Source of the DNA: Rosellinia necatrix
Taxonomy: Eukaryota > Ascomycota > Sordariomycetes > Xylariales > Xylariaceae
Direction of reading: 5' to 3'
Assembly (NCBI GenBank): GCA_021209875.1
Contig: JAGYVD010000003.1
Span: 3,720,001-3,784,000 of the forward strand
Length of the DNA stretch: 64,000 nucleotides
Shown: piece by piece, positions 12,725-24,340 of the stretch
Position numbering within the stretch: position 1 is the stretch's first letter
Layout: the number at the start of each line of letters is the position of its first letter
Translations under genes and position numbers: made by a program
Notes under the pieces: generated by a model
Databases searched by the model: none
The model's input: only the letters and a program-made list of their open reading frames with translations
What the model was told of the DNA's origin: nothing

Positions 12725-13671
12725 ATGGCGCAACCCTGAGGCAACGTGATATAAATTCCATGAATCTGGGTTCTCAGACCCGAATCAGCTTCGATAATCA
12801 GTATTGTTACTGGTTCCGTTGCTTAACTGAAGAATGCATTTACGGCGTGACGTTTTGATAGGGTGAGGACTCGATATCTGGGGTTCCACGATCTGCACGC
12901 TAGGGGCTTATGAAATAAAAGCGAGGAAAGATACAGACGGGGCGGATGCTATCCAAGAGCTAATGAGAAATGCTCTTGTGGCTACCGTGCTCAGCCGCTG
13001 AGCATATTCCTTTTGTGTCGTGTGCTTTATAAGCAGGCGTTCAGATAGGACATAGAGGGACAGGACAACGTATGTTGTTTTAATTGATATTGCGTTCGAA
13101 AATTGATACGATAACTGAAACTATGTGAATCGACCGTGCCTATTTAGAGAAGTAGTAATATATATAACCCATTAGCACTCTAGTCATTTTGGACTGGTCT
13201 TATGCGTTAGACAAGTGAGTGAGATGGATGGCCTTGTTTCTCCGATGGTAAGATGACTTATCGTGCCACCCAACCGGACCTGGTACACGTTAATGATGGT
13301 AGCCCATATTGTCAGTGTGGGATTGCTCTTGTCTGTCGTGTTGTCGACTTGTGCGCCTGAGAGCCACCACACCAACATCCAATTCATATATCTCAACTCG
13401 TAAGGTGGCCGCTTGACGTTGGCATTCAAGATGCTTCTACAATTTATCCAGGGTCGCACATTAACCCTAAGAATAGTAGAGTATAATATCCGTTGCGAAG
13501 AATAGTAGATTCGTGTCTATCTATAGTCCATCCTCGGCCTAGGACGATAGAAACTGCGAAGAACTATACCATTATCACCAAATCACGTTCACTCCCGAGG
13601 ATGTAATCGTCGAGCACGTCAACATTCGGTAGGCGACTTGAAGCTAAGATTGTGGAATAGCACAGTTCTGT
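12725..13671. other. Convergent intergenic region, YDJ1 / TRM82
   Basis: 3' flanks of two convergent genes. It is AT-richer than the coding sequence. The antisense open frame near 13184-13459 has no ATG and no recognisable motif. Nothing else is evident. Confidence 0.6.
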
Positions 13672-15357
13672 TTACGCGTTTTGCCCAGGCATATCTATCG
13701 GAGCGGCTTCATCCCCTTCTTCGCCAAGCTCCGTCTTCCGTAGATTCTCCACGGTATACAGGGCGTCGTCCAGATCCTCCCGGGAGAGAGCCAGTTTCCT
13801 GTCGAGGCCAGATATCCCCTGAATAGACGCCCGCGGGGTCCAAAGCTTCCCATCACGCTCGAATATCGATACCTGCCCGGCATCACCGGCGTCGGCGTCG
13901 ACGGTTACGAGCAGAGCCCGGCTCGCGACGCCAAGAGTTGTGACACCTAGGGCGTTGCCGAGCAGCCCGAGCGTTGCCCTGTGCGAGAGAGTATTGCTCC
14001 TCCCGAGCTGGAAGATGAAGAGCGCAGGAACTCTGGTTTTGTTCGCGGGTGTCAGCCGTGCATTCTCTCGTCAGCGCTAGAGGGGGGTTGCGCATTGCTT
14101 ACCGTTCACATATCGCCGCTATATGACACTCATCGTCGGCCTCGTACGCAATCAGCTTCACGACGGCGACCTTGGTCGCATCCGGCAGGACATCGCGAAC
14201 GCGCGAGAGGAGATCGACGGTACCCAGCAGCTTTCCGGCTAGCCAGTCCCACACGAAGAGCTCGTCGTCACCGCCGCCCGAGACCACGACGTCGGGCCGG
14301 GAACAGGGGTTACAGAGCGCGTTGACGAAGGAGCCGTGGCCCAGGCAGTACGCCTCGACGACGTGCGACTGGGGCATGCCGCGGGAGACGCGGATGTGCT
14401 CGTCGCGATCGGCGGTGATGATATACGACCTGTTACAGGAGTCTCTCGCGGTCAGGACACACGTCAGCATCGACACATGGCCGAGGAGCACCTCGTGCGC
14501 GAACTTCGGACCCTCCTTGGGCAAGTCCCGCTTCGCGTTGGCCTCTCGCTGGCGTTGCTGATCCTCGAGCGCGCGCCGGTTGCGCTGCGAATGCACCGTG
14601 AAGACGTTGGCCCCGCGCGGCGCTTGAGGGGGCGCCGGCACTGGAGCCGGCGAAGCTGCGGTCGACGCCGACCCCGAGTCTTCATGTGACTGCGGGATCA
14701 GGGGCAGTGCGTAGACATCGCCGAACTTGTCAGCACTTAGGATGGTCCGCCCGTCTGCTGTAAGGGCGAGAGAGCATGGGCGCTTTGGCATGGCTCTAAA
14801 ATCTCCGTATCAGCGCAATCCTCCGAGAAGCTACACCAGATAAACATCTCGAGCTCAACCCCATACCTCTGGCTAATTTCCTTTAGCGACCCTTTGCCGT
14901 CGTGCTCGAAGACCCATAGCGTCTTGTCTTGCCCCGTCACGGCTATCACATGCCTCCCGTCTTCCGTTGCAGCCAGGAGAACTAGAAAGGGAGCCTCTGG
15001 CCTGGGTGGCGGCCGATTTGACTTGCCCTTCTTCTGATTCTTTTCTCCGTTTGCTGGCGCGTCTGCGGTTCCTTGCTCATCCCCGGTTCCGCCAGTGGGC
15101 TCAGCACCGTCGGAACCTATCCTCCGCCTCTTCGACGGCGGCTGTTGCTCTGTCCGCTCCTCGCCTTCCTGGCTAGCATGCGCTTCTCTGACCTCCTCAT
15201 TGGCGTTCCCAGCTGGCCTCAAGAGCGGGTGAGTCCACGAAAACAGGGGTTGAGGGCCTGCGTCGAGGTCAAAAGTCAAAATGCTGCATCCCCTCGCGGC
15301 GCAGAAAAGCGTGCTGCCTCTCCCTAGCGGACTCAGGCACTGAAATGGCAAGCCCAT
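13672..15357 (-). CDS. TRM82: tRNA (guanine-N7)-methyltransferase non-catalytic subunit
   Basis: WD40 partner that stabilises the catalytic Trm8 subunit for m7G46 formation in tRNA; nuclear/cytoplasmic. Three exons read on the minus strand: 15357-14867, 14795-14103 and 14032-13672, joining in frame to 514 aa. Seen: an N-terminal beta-propeller start, a long charged insert with PPSKRRRIG (a possible nuclear localisation signal) near residue 75, WD-type blades with SADKFGDVYAL and GGDDELFVWDW, and a C-terminal half after the second intron. It is longer than yeast Trm82 (444 aa) because of low-complexity inserts around residues 60-115 and 190-240. It is divergent from the ENV7-type kinase. Confidence 0.9.
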
Positions 15358-16316
15358 AATTGCCTATGGATGGGGGCGTGCTTGTCCACTAACACGGACA
15401 GAGAGATGCCGGGTTGAAAATTTGGCACAGCACTGTCTTTCGACTGTATGGGATTGAGGTGCTCGTTGTATGTGAAGGAATTGGGATCGCTGTAATGCTA
15501 GCAGAATTTACTTGCAGCATCAATGAATATGTTTGAAGCTACAAGATTGCCTGTCCTTTCGCTCCGTTGCTTTTTTGACTCGGAAAATAATCGTCGGGCG
15601 GCTTCAAAGTGTTCTATAAGATTTGAGGTGCACAGTGGGATGCGCTATCCTCACGATCGAACCCTTCAAATTCACTAAGACAGGTTTAGGTGGGTAGTTT
15701 GGTACCTATGTAGACCACCAGATATGCAACCTACCTACTAAGTACTTTGGGTAGTAGTAGTAGTAGTAGTAGTATTAACGTCTAATCTAGGTGTCTGACA
15801 GTAAGTACTTTGGGTAGTTAGACTAATACATAAAGGGTAACTACCTGGTGACTTACGTAAGTTACATACTAATTTTGGCATCAGAAGATGTGGCGCGGCA
15901 TACCATCAGCCCCTTTGCCATCTCAGCTTTTGATAGGTAAGAAGGTTCCATGTATCATGTATCTAAGCTGCTGCGTATGTAGAAAGAACAGCTCTACACA
16001 AATCAATCAATTCCTGTGTTTCAACATCGCACAGGAGAGGTAGCGACTCCAACAGCAGTGTCTCCATTCTTTGACTGACGTCTGCCATCAAGCTTCATAT
16101 TGGATTTCTATCTCTGAGATTACCCACCGGTAGGTAGCTTAATTGCTGAACCGACAGACCCGGGGCCATCTCACCAATAGCGTTAGCTCGCTGCAGCTTC
16201 GACAGGGAGCAGAGCAACCGGTCTACCTGTCTGTCGGTCTGTATTGCGCGGCATTGCGCGACCAACAATCGATATCAATCAATTCTTGCGATTGGGAAAC
16301 CGTCCATTTGCGTGTC
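15358..16316. promoter_or_regulatory. Divergent intergenic region TRM82 / ENV7
   Basis: Contains both 5' flanks. At 15739-15817 a 16-bp perfect direct repeat (15739-15754 and 15802-15817) brackets a (TAG)n tract and a TATTAACGTC motif. TACCTACCTA motifs lie to the left. I see no clear TATA box, so the extent of the promoters is inferred from gene orientation only. Confidence 0.5.
15739..15817 (+). repeat. 16-bp direct repeats around (TAG)n and TATTAACGTC
   Basis: TAAGTACTTTGGGTAG occurs at 15739-15754 and again, perfectly, at 15802-15817. Between them are seven to eight TAG units and TATTAACGTC at 15773-15782. The same decamer recurs at 17836, 39569 and 54303 (see findings). Confidence 0.85.
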
Positions 16317-17595
16317 ATGGCGCAGTTACTCCAAGACCTCATATATTCCTTCGGGAGCTGCTTGAATTGTTTCCCCGGCTCTCCGACCCTCAAGATCAAC
16401 AGCCGGTCCTTCAAGATCCTGCGCCTGCTTGGCGAGGGCGGCTTCAGCTATGTTTACCTGGTGCAAGACACCGCGACCGCAGAGCTGTTTGCTCTGAAGA
16501 AGATCCGATGTCCCTTCGGCACCGAGTCAGTCCAACAGGCCATGCGCGAAGTCGAGGCCTACAAGACATTTGCGCATTCTCCTTCGATCATCCACAGCAT
16601 CGACTATTCGATCGCCAGCGAACGAAACGATGCCGAGTCAAAGACGGTGTACGTCCTGCTACCATACTACAGACGAGGGAACTTGCAGGATATCATCAAC
16701 GCGAACCTGGTCAATCACACGAATTTCCCCGAGAAGGAACTCATGCACTTATTTTTGGGTGTCTGCAAAGCCATGAAGGAAATGCATCAGTACCGCGCTC
16801 CACGCGGGGGGGAGCGCATGGAAATGGGCAACGCGAGGGCCGATGAAGAGGATGCCGGGGGAACAAACGGGAGGTCGAAGAGAAACCGAGCCATGGCCGC
16901 GTCCGACGCGGACGACGAGACAGAGCAGGCTCGTCCCTTGATGGTCCAGGAGCAGACAGCAGCGCCGGGCCAGCAACGCTCTTATGCCCACAGGGATATT
17001 AAACCAGGTGAGTCTTGGTGGATAGCAGGGCCAGTATGGCACAGTCTAGCTAACCAAGGTGGCCGCTCCAGGCAACATCATGATCGATGACTCCGGGTCG
17101 CAGCCAATCATCATGGATCTTGGCTCAATCGCAGATTCGCCAATCGCCATCACATCGCGGTCTCTGGCCATTGCCACACAAGATATAGCAGCAGAGCACA
17201 GCACCATGCCATACCGCGCCCCCGAGCTGTTTGACGTGAAGACGGGAACGATTATCGATACCAAGGTCGACATCTGGTCGCTGGGCTGCACGTTATATGC
17301 GTGTCTGGTAGGCAAATCACCATTCGAGATGCGCAGCGACGAAACCGGCGGCACTCTTAGCATGTGCGTTTTAGGTGGTGATTGGCGATTCCCTGACGAA
17401 GGGCCACAACGACAGAAAAAGGGAAAGAACACGATCGGGGCGAACCAAAACACGGAAAGCGGCGTCATCAGTGACCCTATCAAGGAAGTAGTGAGGAAAT
17501 GCTTAAAAATCGAGCCCAGCGAGCGGCCGGATATTGACGAATTGATAACGATGGTAGAGGAGGTCATTGACGAACTACCTGACGACGTGGCATAA
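16317..17595 (+). CDS. ENV7: Env7/STK16-like serine/threonine kinase
   Basis: NAK-family kinase; the yeast orthologue is palmitoylated, sits on the vacuole membrane and limits membrane fusion. Two exons (16317-17007, 17072-17595) encode 404 aa. Seen: Cys15 and Cys18 in an N-terminal CLNC motif, candidate palmitoylation sites; a glycine loop GEGGFSYV (about 39-46); the ATP-binding Lys in FALKKI (about 58); the catalytic HRDIKPGN (about 224), with the splice junction falling inside this motif; DLG in place of DFG (about 246), which as I recall is typical of this family; and YRAPE. A charged, low-complexity insert of about 60 residues (about 160-220) precedes the catalytic loop. An in-frame upstream start at 16143 is possible but less likely, because the region before 16317 does not look coding. 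Confidence 0.9.
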
Positions 17596-18223
17596 GGGGG
17601 CGGGTTCGAGGTTCGGCGTTTTTGGGTCGGGTTTCCGTTATTTGGGCGCCTTTCCCCAGCCCCATCACCATCATGGGCGTTTCTGGCAGCTATCGTAAGG
17701 GGCCGTTGTCTGCCAGTCACAGACTTGGCGTGCTCATGTCACCATAGACCTTGTACTTTCCTACGCAATTTTGTTGGGGGTTTGAAGCAACGGCTTCAGC
17801 TGGTTTTGATTTCTTTCTCATGATACCTCGCGCTTTATTAACGTCAAAAATCTATATAATTGATGTTTCTGGGAGACGATTAAAATGTCAGGGGGTAGTA
17901 TTTACACTATTTCATTGAGACAGAAGACGACAGAAGGCGCCAAAGTAACAGTAGCGAAAAACAGACAGCCCAAGTAGGTAAGTACCTATGTAAGTGCCTG
18001 GAAAATAAAATACTTGTGTGAGCTGACCCACTTTTACAATGCCAACCAACCAACCAACCAACCAAGCAAGTTGCGGAGTAGTTACCTATCCTCACTTGCT
18101 AAAGCAACAAGCAAAAAGCAACAAGTAACATGCATACGCTACGGCACTGAATCCTGCCTCCACCTTCTACCATATAGTGTGAAGCTCCTGTGGTAAGCCA
18201 TGGTCACATGAAAGAAACGTAAA
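17596..18223. other. Intergenic region between ENV7 and the G-patch gene
   Basis: Contains the 3' flank of ENV7 with a TATTAACGTC motif at 17836-17845, a TAGGTA motif near 17975, and a CCAA tetranucleotide repeat (18042-18065) about 160 bp before the next start codon. Confidence 0.7.
18042..18065. repeat. (CCAA)n microsatellite
   Basis: About six CCAA units upstream of the GPATCH11-like gene. Confidence 0.9.
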
Positions 18224-19234
18224 ATGGCGTCAGACGAAGACGACGACTACATGAATATGACCTTTGGGGAGGAGTCCAAGGTGACTGAGACCTCCCTGCA
18301 GCGCCGACAGCGACTCAAGCGCGAAGGCGAGATCAAAGGCCGCGTCAAGTCCAAGGCCGAGCTGGCCGCCGAGGAGCGAGCAGCCCGCGAGGCGGCCCTG
18401 TCCAAATCCATGCTCGAGGGCCCACAGGCCAAGAAGAGCAAGGGCCTGGCCATGATGGCCAAGATGGGCTTCAAGGGCGGCGCGTTAGGCAGCAAGGAGA
18501 ACGCGGACGCGCGCGTCGAGCCCATCCGACCCGAGATGAGGGACGACCGCGGCGGCATCGGGCTGGACTCGGAGCGCAAGCGGAAGCTCAGGGACGCTGC
18601 CGAGGGCGCCGAGAAGAAGGTCAAGGTCGATGAGCTCGCTTTCCGCGACCGCGTGCGCAGGGAGCGCGAGACGGCGCGCTGCGAGCGCCAAGTATACGCC
18701 GCTATGAAGGTGTGCGAGCGCATGGATGAGGAGAGGCAGGCCGGCCACCCCAACACCACCACTACCACCACCACCACCACCGCCGCTACCGCCGCCGCCG
18801 CAGAGGGCACAGGCGAGCCGGACGGCGCGACGCCCGCGAAGAAGCGGATGCTGTCGACGAGGCCGCTGAAATCCATACCCGTCGTCTGGAGGGGCCTGGT
18901 GCGCGGGCGGGAGGAGTCGGAGCGCGACCGGAGGATGAAGTACGATCTGCAGCAGACCTCGACGACGCGCTTGCCGACGTACGAGGACGGCCTGGAAGAC
19001 GAAGACGACAAGACGGCGGCGGGGAAGACGGAGACTGCGCACGCATTAGTCGAGGACCTCGACGAGGAGGATTCGGAACTCGACGAATTCAACACTCTCG
19101 AGGCCGAGGAAAAACTGCGGCGGCTCGTAGAGCATCTTAGAAAGGGGTATAACTATTGCTTTTGGTGCAAGTTCGAGTATCCCGATGATACGATGGAGGG
19201 ATGTCCCGGTTCTTGCGAGGAGGATCACGACTAG
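18224..19234 (+). CDS. G-patch/DUF4187 protein, GPATCH11-like
   Basis: Single-exon gene for 336 aa. The architecture fits the GPATCH11 family, whose members are thought to act on RNA helicases: a charged N-terminus opening with an acidic DEDDDYMNMTF block; a G-patch from about residue 72 (LAMMAKMGFKGGALG, then GGIGLDSE about 30 residues on); a basic helical region; a polythreonine/alanine tract (about 177-195) made of CAC/ACC codons; and a C-terminal DUF4187 block with HLRKGYNYCFWC and two more Cys near the end (GCPGSC), probably a zinc site. The start is the first ATG of the frame, immediately followed by the conserved acidic motif. Confidence 0.88.
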   Translation: MASDEDDDYMNMTFGEESKVTETSLQRRQRLKREGEIKGRVKSKAELAAEERAAREAALSKSMLEGPQAKKSKGLAMMAKMGFKGGALGSKENADARVEPIRPEMRDDRGGIGLDSERKRKLRDAAEGAEKKVKVDELAFRDRVRRERETARCERQVYAAMKVCERMDEERQAGHPNTTTTTTTTTAATAAAAEGTGEPDGATPAKKRMLSTRPLKSIPVVWRGLVRGREESERDRRMKYDLQQTSTTRLPTYEDGLEDEDDKTAAGKTETAHALVEDLDEEDSELDEFNTLEAEEKLRRLVEHLRKGYNYCFWCKFEYPDDTMEGCPGSCEEDHD

Positions 19235-19684
19235 GGCGTCGCTCTTGGCATGGTGCTAGCATGCCGCGACTCATTGGCGATATGGTACTGCATTTGCCTA
19301 ACTCTTGGCTTTTCTATTACAACATTTTGGTTCAAGAAGACCTGTTTACGAGGTTTGGTAATGAAATAACGGCCGTCCACACCGCTTGCCGTGATAACAA
19401 CTGCTACTTACGCTCGACTATACAAGCTCGCGAGGAGTCGCAATTCTCCTTCAAGAGGCACACGATAATGCCGACATCGCTACCCATCAGCTCCAGTCTC
19501 CGTTATAAGCGGAGGCCATGCCACTCAATGCCCGCCCGACTTCGTCTTGCAGTCAAGCACTTTTAAGGAAGCAGAGGTTGGTATCCGATATCTATTTCTT
19601 CTATTGTGATTGCATTTGTATCACGCTGAACGATGCACTTTTTGGTGGTCAGGTTAATCCAAATTCTCTAAAGATTATGTTTAG
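19235..19684. other. Convergent intergenic region
   Basis: 3' flanks of the G-patch gene and the 2EXR-like gene. No supported feature. Confidence 0.6.
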
Positions 19685-20320
19685 TTAGCAGTGATACATG
19701 GTAAGCACTGCAACAGTTACAGAAATCCGGATTTTACGGACCTTTGGGAATCCTGGCACACCATGGTAAACAATAAGCGACATCAAGAACTGGACCTTGG
19801 TCGTCGCGGTGTCTAACCCTCGCCATTGTGTTTCGAGGAGAAAAGGCACAAACGGGAATTGTTCAGCGATAGCAAAATCGATCCAACCCGTCTTGTCGTC
19901 GTCATCAGGCCAGCTAATGGGCAGTAGGATGGGGTCGTTGTCTAACTCGCATGTCTGGAGCCGAGGGAACAAGGCCATACGTGACTCAGTCGGGTCATAA
20001 TATAGGACGATCTCCCTTCCTATACCACGGATGTGTCTAACACGGGAGATAGCGAGGCTGCCGAGGAGTTCACTAAGATGAACAAGACTCGTCCCTTGCC
20101 AGATGTGTACAACTACCTCATCCCAGAAAATGCAGATCCCCTCTTCGTAGCACCGATAGCAAGAAAAGAGTAGTCCCGTGCTCCCCTCTACAAAAACGAG
20201 ATAGGGTTTGCGGCCCTTGCGAAAGAATCCTTGGAAAAAAAGACGGGATCCGGCAAACGTATAACGGTAGATTTGGTCGCGGAGCTCGCGAGGCAGCAGC
20301 AACAACGTAGATTGCGCCAT
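19685..20320 (-). CDS. 2EXR-like hypothetical protein
   Basis: Encodes 211 aa from an ATG at 20320 with no intron needed. The N-terminus, LLLLPRELRDQIYRYTF, matches the F-box-like 2EXR motif found in many lineage-specific filamentous-fungal proteins of unknown function. The rest has mixed hydrophobic and acidic segments (WPDDDDKTGWIDFA) and no catalytic motif that I recognise. The C-terminal 20 residues look less natural, so a small 3' intron cannot be excluded. Its function is unknown. Confidence 0.7.
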   Translation of the reverse strand: MAQSTLLLLPRELRDQIYRYTFAGSRLFFQGFFRKGRKPYLVFVEGSTGLLFSCYRCYEEGICIFWDEVVVHIWQGTSLVHLSELLGSLAISRVRHIRGIGREIVLYYDPTESRMALFPRLQTCELDNDPILLPISWPDDDDKTGWIDFAIAEQFPFVPFLLETQWRGLDTATTKVQFLMSLIVYHGVPGFPKVRKIRISVTVAVLTMYHC

Positions 20321-20762
20321 GGTTCACACTCTGCTATGGAATAGAACTGTTACCGGAGAATAGCTAGCTGTGATAGGTGAAATTGTGCTGTGAACAATTG
20401 ATGCTAATGAGCTGAAAAAAGATATCATAGATGTATTATTTGAAGGTAGACAGCTTCTATGTATGCCATATCTCAAGACACGAAGACCGATTAAAGAACA
20501 AATGCCCTTAATTAGAAATTGATCGAAAATATATAAAACCCGATATTCATGGAAATGGCGTCCAGGAAGCCTCTCCCTGCAAGTGTACCCAAGTGGGTAG
20601 TGCATCCCAGGAATAATGTTTGATGGGAAGGTCAAGGCACACCCAACCCAGGCTAAGATTTTAATCTTGCTCTTATACTACACAGCAAGCACCGCTTTTT
20701 CGAGCTCGGTCGATAGCAACAACCGGAAGCCGCATGTGGACTCACTAAGCACGCGTCTCCCA
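20321..20762. other. Intergenic region upstream of 2EXR-like gene
   Basis: AT-rich 5' flank of the 2EXR-like gene and 3' flank of the cytosine deaminase gene, both on the minus strand. The open frame here lacks an ATG. No feature seen. Confidence 0.6.
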
Positions 20763-21674
20763 TCAAGCACTCTCCAGATTTTCGTTTGAGGATACTCTTT
20801 CCTCAACGCCGATATCCTCGTTCCTGTCGAATCGAACAAAACCCAGTGAGTCCTTTTTGGGCCAACAAATACAGCGAGTCAGGGGCCTGGGGGTGCACCT
20901 ACCATACCTCTGGCTTCGCCGCGATAAATCTTTCCATCACCTCTCGGCAGTCGTCCGAGTCGAGGACAACAACCTCAACACCTCGTTGCCTTAGATATGC
21001 TTCCCCGCCCAAGAAGGTTCTGTTCTCGCCGATGACTACCCGCGGGATGCCGTACAACAGACAAGCGCCGGTGCCTTTAGAGATGACCTTTTATCAGTCA
21101 CGTACTTTCAGGTCTCACTTCCTCTAGAACCCCACCAGGGGCCGTCTCCTCGGCAACACGCGATAGGGGTAATATGGGGCCTCACACATGTCGCACGGCG
21201 ACAATGTCGTGTACATCGTGCTGCCCTTGTATTCAGAGGCCGGTAGACGCCCGGCGTTCTGCAGACACGATGTCTCGCCCTGGAGAGAGCCGTGGGCTTT
21301 CTTCATCAGCTATCCGCGTCCTCGTGATTGTTGTCGGGCGAGCCCCTGGACCAAAGGGCGCGCCCCGCGGAGAACGAGAAAATGAGGAGAAGAGGGGGTT
21401 GGGTTGGGTTGGGTTGGGTTTGTTTGCCCAGCACTCACGTGGAGGATCGGGTTGCCGTCTTGCACCCTCATGTTATGCCCGCGGCCGAGCACCCTCCCGT
21501 CGGCCGCTACGAGGACGGCGCCGATCTATGCCAGGACACACGTATAATCAGAACACGGGTTCCCCCCCCCCCTCGACCTCGACCTCCCTTGCGGCCCCTT
21601 ACTGGTATCCCCCCTTCCTCAAACCCCCTCCTCGCCTCCTTGAGCGCGAGCGCGAGGCCCTCATGATCATCCAT
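20763..21674 (-). CDS. FCY1: Cytosine deaminase (Fcy1 type)
   Basis: Zinc hydrolase converting cytosine to uracil in pyrimidine salvage. Five exons on the minus strand (21674-21603, 21525-21439, 21279-21186, 21074-20903, 20823-20763) join to 161 aa; yeast Fcy1 has 158. Seen: EEGGIPIGAVLV assembled over intron 1; the zinc/catalytic HGE triad built across intron 2, His being the last codon of exon 2 and Gly-Glu the first codons of exon 3; SPCDMC, whose second Cys codon is split by intron 3; GENRTFLGGEAYL; and the C-terminal WNEDIG block joined by intron 4. The ATG at 21674 follows an in-frame stop, but a small extra 5' exon cannot be excluded. With five exons in under 1 kb, this gene would be missed by single-ORF scanning. 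Confidence 0.9.
21399..21422. repeat. (GGGTT)n tract inside cytosine deaminase intron 2
   Basis: About four GGGTT units on the plus strand (AACCC on the coding strand) within the 159-nt intron 21280-21438. This pentamer differs from the common fungal telomere repeat TTAGGG. Confidence 0.85.
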
Positions 21675-22314
21675 TGCGGGCTTGGCGGGAAATCGCTAAC
21701 GGTAAAGTAAATCCTGCTGTTAAATGCTGATACTGATACGCCTAATCGCGCTTGGGGATTTGTATAAGGGGGTGGTGGGAGAGGGGGAGGAGGGGGGATC
21801 ACCGATTGGAGATGGGGCGGCGGGCTCGAGGCGGGGATATGGGCGGTGTTTCGGGACTCGCCGATGGCCCGTCGGCGAGCGCGCCTAGCCGACCTTTCTC
21901 GTACTTACCAGGCACTTAGGTAGGTAGTTGCTGCTATGACCATACCGGGATACCGGTGGTGGGGTTTAGGGGTCACCGGTCAGGAAATAATGGAGGCTCA
22001 CTTAAGTAGGTACCTAGCTAATTGATTGATTTGAACGCTTTGCGCTTGGGGATTAGGCCCGGGGGAAATGTATAAGCCTCCCGAGCACACAATCGTTAAA
22101 GCTGCTGGGCCATTCCTCCTCTTGATACTCATAAATACGCACAGCGTTTAGACAAGCGATCCGATCTTGGACGCGTAGACCCTGCACGAATATCCCCTGG
22201 AGCCATGTGTTATATACCGTGGCCCGAAAGGCTGAGTGGCGAACAATTGGTATTGCGAAGGAGCAAGATCTATGGTTACAGTTACACGTACAATCTTTAT
22301 ACCCGGTGCACTCG
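21675..22314. other. Intergenic region upstream of the cytosine deaminase gene
   Basis: 5' flank of the cytosine deaminase gene and 3' flank of the alpha/beta hydrolase gene. A purine-rich tract lies at 21770-21800 and TAGGTAGG/TAGGTACC motifs at 21915-22015. No gene seen. Confidence 0.6.
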
Positions 22315-23420
22315 CTATGCTGCAGCGTTCTGGGACATAGCCTTCATCAGGTCTTCTAGCGCACGGACTCTGCAGTTCCAAGTAAGCGAGCCGTGCGTCT
22401 CGTCTTCTATTCTGAGCCGCGCATTCGGTCCTAGCCTAGCGGCGATTCCTTCGCCGTGGCATGGGGGGACGCTGGTGTCGTGTTTCCCATACCAGAGGTG
22501 AACAGGAAGATCGCTCCGAATATCCTGTATCTGGAAGCCGAAGTCGTAACTGCTGAGTCTCCCGTCCAGCACGAAACCGTCGAAACCCTGGTGGTACGCC
22601 TCGCGGTGGTTCCGCACCAGCCACCGGACTAGATCGGCGTCTTCCAACGCCGCAACGTCCTTGGAGTGGGCGCTTGGTTTCGCCTTGGCCCATTCACGCT
22701 GGAACCGGTCGAACCGTCCCTGGTCGGTCAGGTCGAGCCGCCCCAGCGACTCCCACGAAAACCACCATCCGCACGCCCCCGGGAAATAGCGGAAGCCGAT
22801 AGTGAACCCGACCCAGTGCCACCAGTCCACTGTGTGTGGTTGGAGTCAGTAAGTCGCCGCCGTGAGCATCATCGACAAGCGCTTAGGAAGCGTGGGCACC
22901 CTGAGGATCCGATCACAGCCCTGTCCGTGAAACTACCTAAAACAAAGACGGGAGACGACCCCGGGAACCACTTACTTCCTGTCTTGGGGAGATCGGGTGG
23001 CCCAAGGCCGCAGATGATCGACACTGCCTTGAGCTTCTCTGCTGGTAGCGCAGCCGCACAAGCTAGGGCGTATGGACCGCCTCCTGAGATGCCTAGCACG
23101 CCGTAGCTGTCTAGTCCGAGGTGGCTGGCAAGGTGGTCTACATCGTTCGCGTGGTCCAGGATAGTTCTATTCGGCTGCGGCGAGCTCAAACCATAGCCGG
23201 GCCGATCAACGGAGATGATGCGAGCTCGGGGTATGATGGCTGGGGCGTCGAAAAGCGCGCCTTCGATACGTGAACCAGGCAAGCCATGTAGATAGAATAT
23301 TGCAGGGCCGGTCAGCAAGCCATATTGGGCGTAGCCGAGGGTCCGGCCATCTGGTAGGGTCAGTGTGGCCGAGGCACTGGTATCGAGGCGGTAACGGTTG
23401 GGTGGGATCTCGCCCGCCAT
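22315..23420 (-). CDS. Alpha/beta hydrolase
   Basis: Two exons (23420-22976, 22829-22315) give 319 aa. Seen: an oxyanion-hole HGLPGS (about 45-50), VDRPGYG (about 71-77), the nucleophile elbow GISGG with Ser112, a probable acid Asp266 in YGKHD, and His294 in DETHG, that is, a complete triad with normal spacing. There is no signal peptide, so it is probably cytosolic. The substrate cannot be told; the closest broad group is the AB-hydrolase_1 fold. The 146-nt intron is longer than most here, but its GTAAGT donor and CAG acceptor restore the frame. The preceding DNA (23421-24972) has no open frame of note. Confidence 0.85.
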
Positions 23421-24340
23421 AGGTCTAATGGCGGCCGCGCCGGTCAGTTAATACCTGGCTTGCTAAAAGCTATTCAAGCACCGTTACGGAATATCCATAT
23501 ATAGACGGGCCAAATGCGAAGTCGTGTCAGCCTGGCACCCAAGTACCCTGTTACCCCGCGGACGCCAAGCGAGCACTGTCTCGATTCTCTGAAGGATTCA
23601 GGCCAGCCCCCTCCCACTACGCGGCTTACATACTGGCCTGGCAGGGTTGTGTTGGAGCTATGATCTTCGCGTGGTAACTGATGGGCCGCTGACGGAAACG
23701 AAGGAACAAAGATGATATATCTATGAGCGTCCTCCTACTGGTTTCCAATACGGTTTGAACATCGATAGAAGCGGGATATCATCGCCGGACTTGAGCCTCT
23801 TGATCCTGCGATTACGACTACCAGGGCGCATTGCGGGATGTTGATTGCAAGAACTAGTCCTATGCCGAGTTTCTCCATGGTTGTCAATCATACCATCATT
23901 TTCTTAATACCTTAAAACCCGATTGGCCCTGGCTTGTGCGCCACAGCGATTTCATTGGCTGACCCGGTTTTTATCCGGGTCAAAGACTCGTTTGAAAGGA
24001 ACAAGGAGAAGGAAAAAATTGGGTAGCTGGCTGTGAGACGACGATGGATCCCCATGGCGTATCTGCGAGAGCGAAGTGGCAGTTGACGACTGCCTTACAC
24101 ATCACTAGTAAAATCCAAGTGATGAATAGCTCGCTAGCTGACCGTGTGCAATGACCAGCTTACCTACCGTGTCGGATAGTTATCTGCGTGTTGACTGCCG
24201 AGATCAACGTCCTCAGCATGACCGGGCCGTGGTTGAGCGAGCACTATCAAACGTCGGCACATACCACCCCAAGTAGCACCTCTTTATAATCCAATCTTGA
24301 TATTGAATTTTGGGTTGGTAGGACTATGTGACATTGCCTT

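Noticed and set aside
20786..21127. 113-codon plus-strand frame
   Set aside because: It is antisense to the conserved exons of the cytosine deaminase.
21399..22314. GGGTT run as possible interstitial telomere
   Set aside because: The unit is GGGTT, not TTAGGG, is only about four copies long and lies inside an intron.
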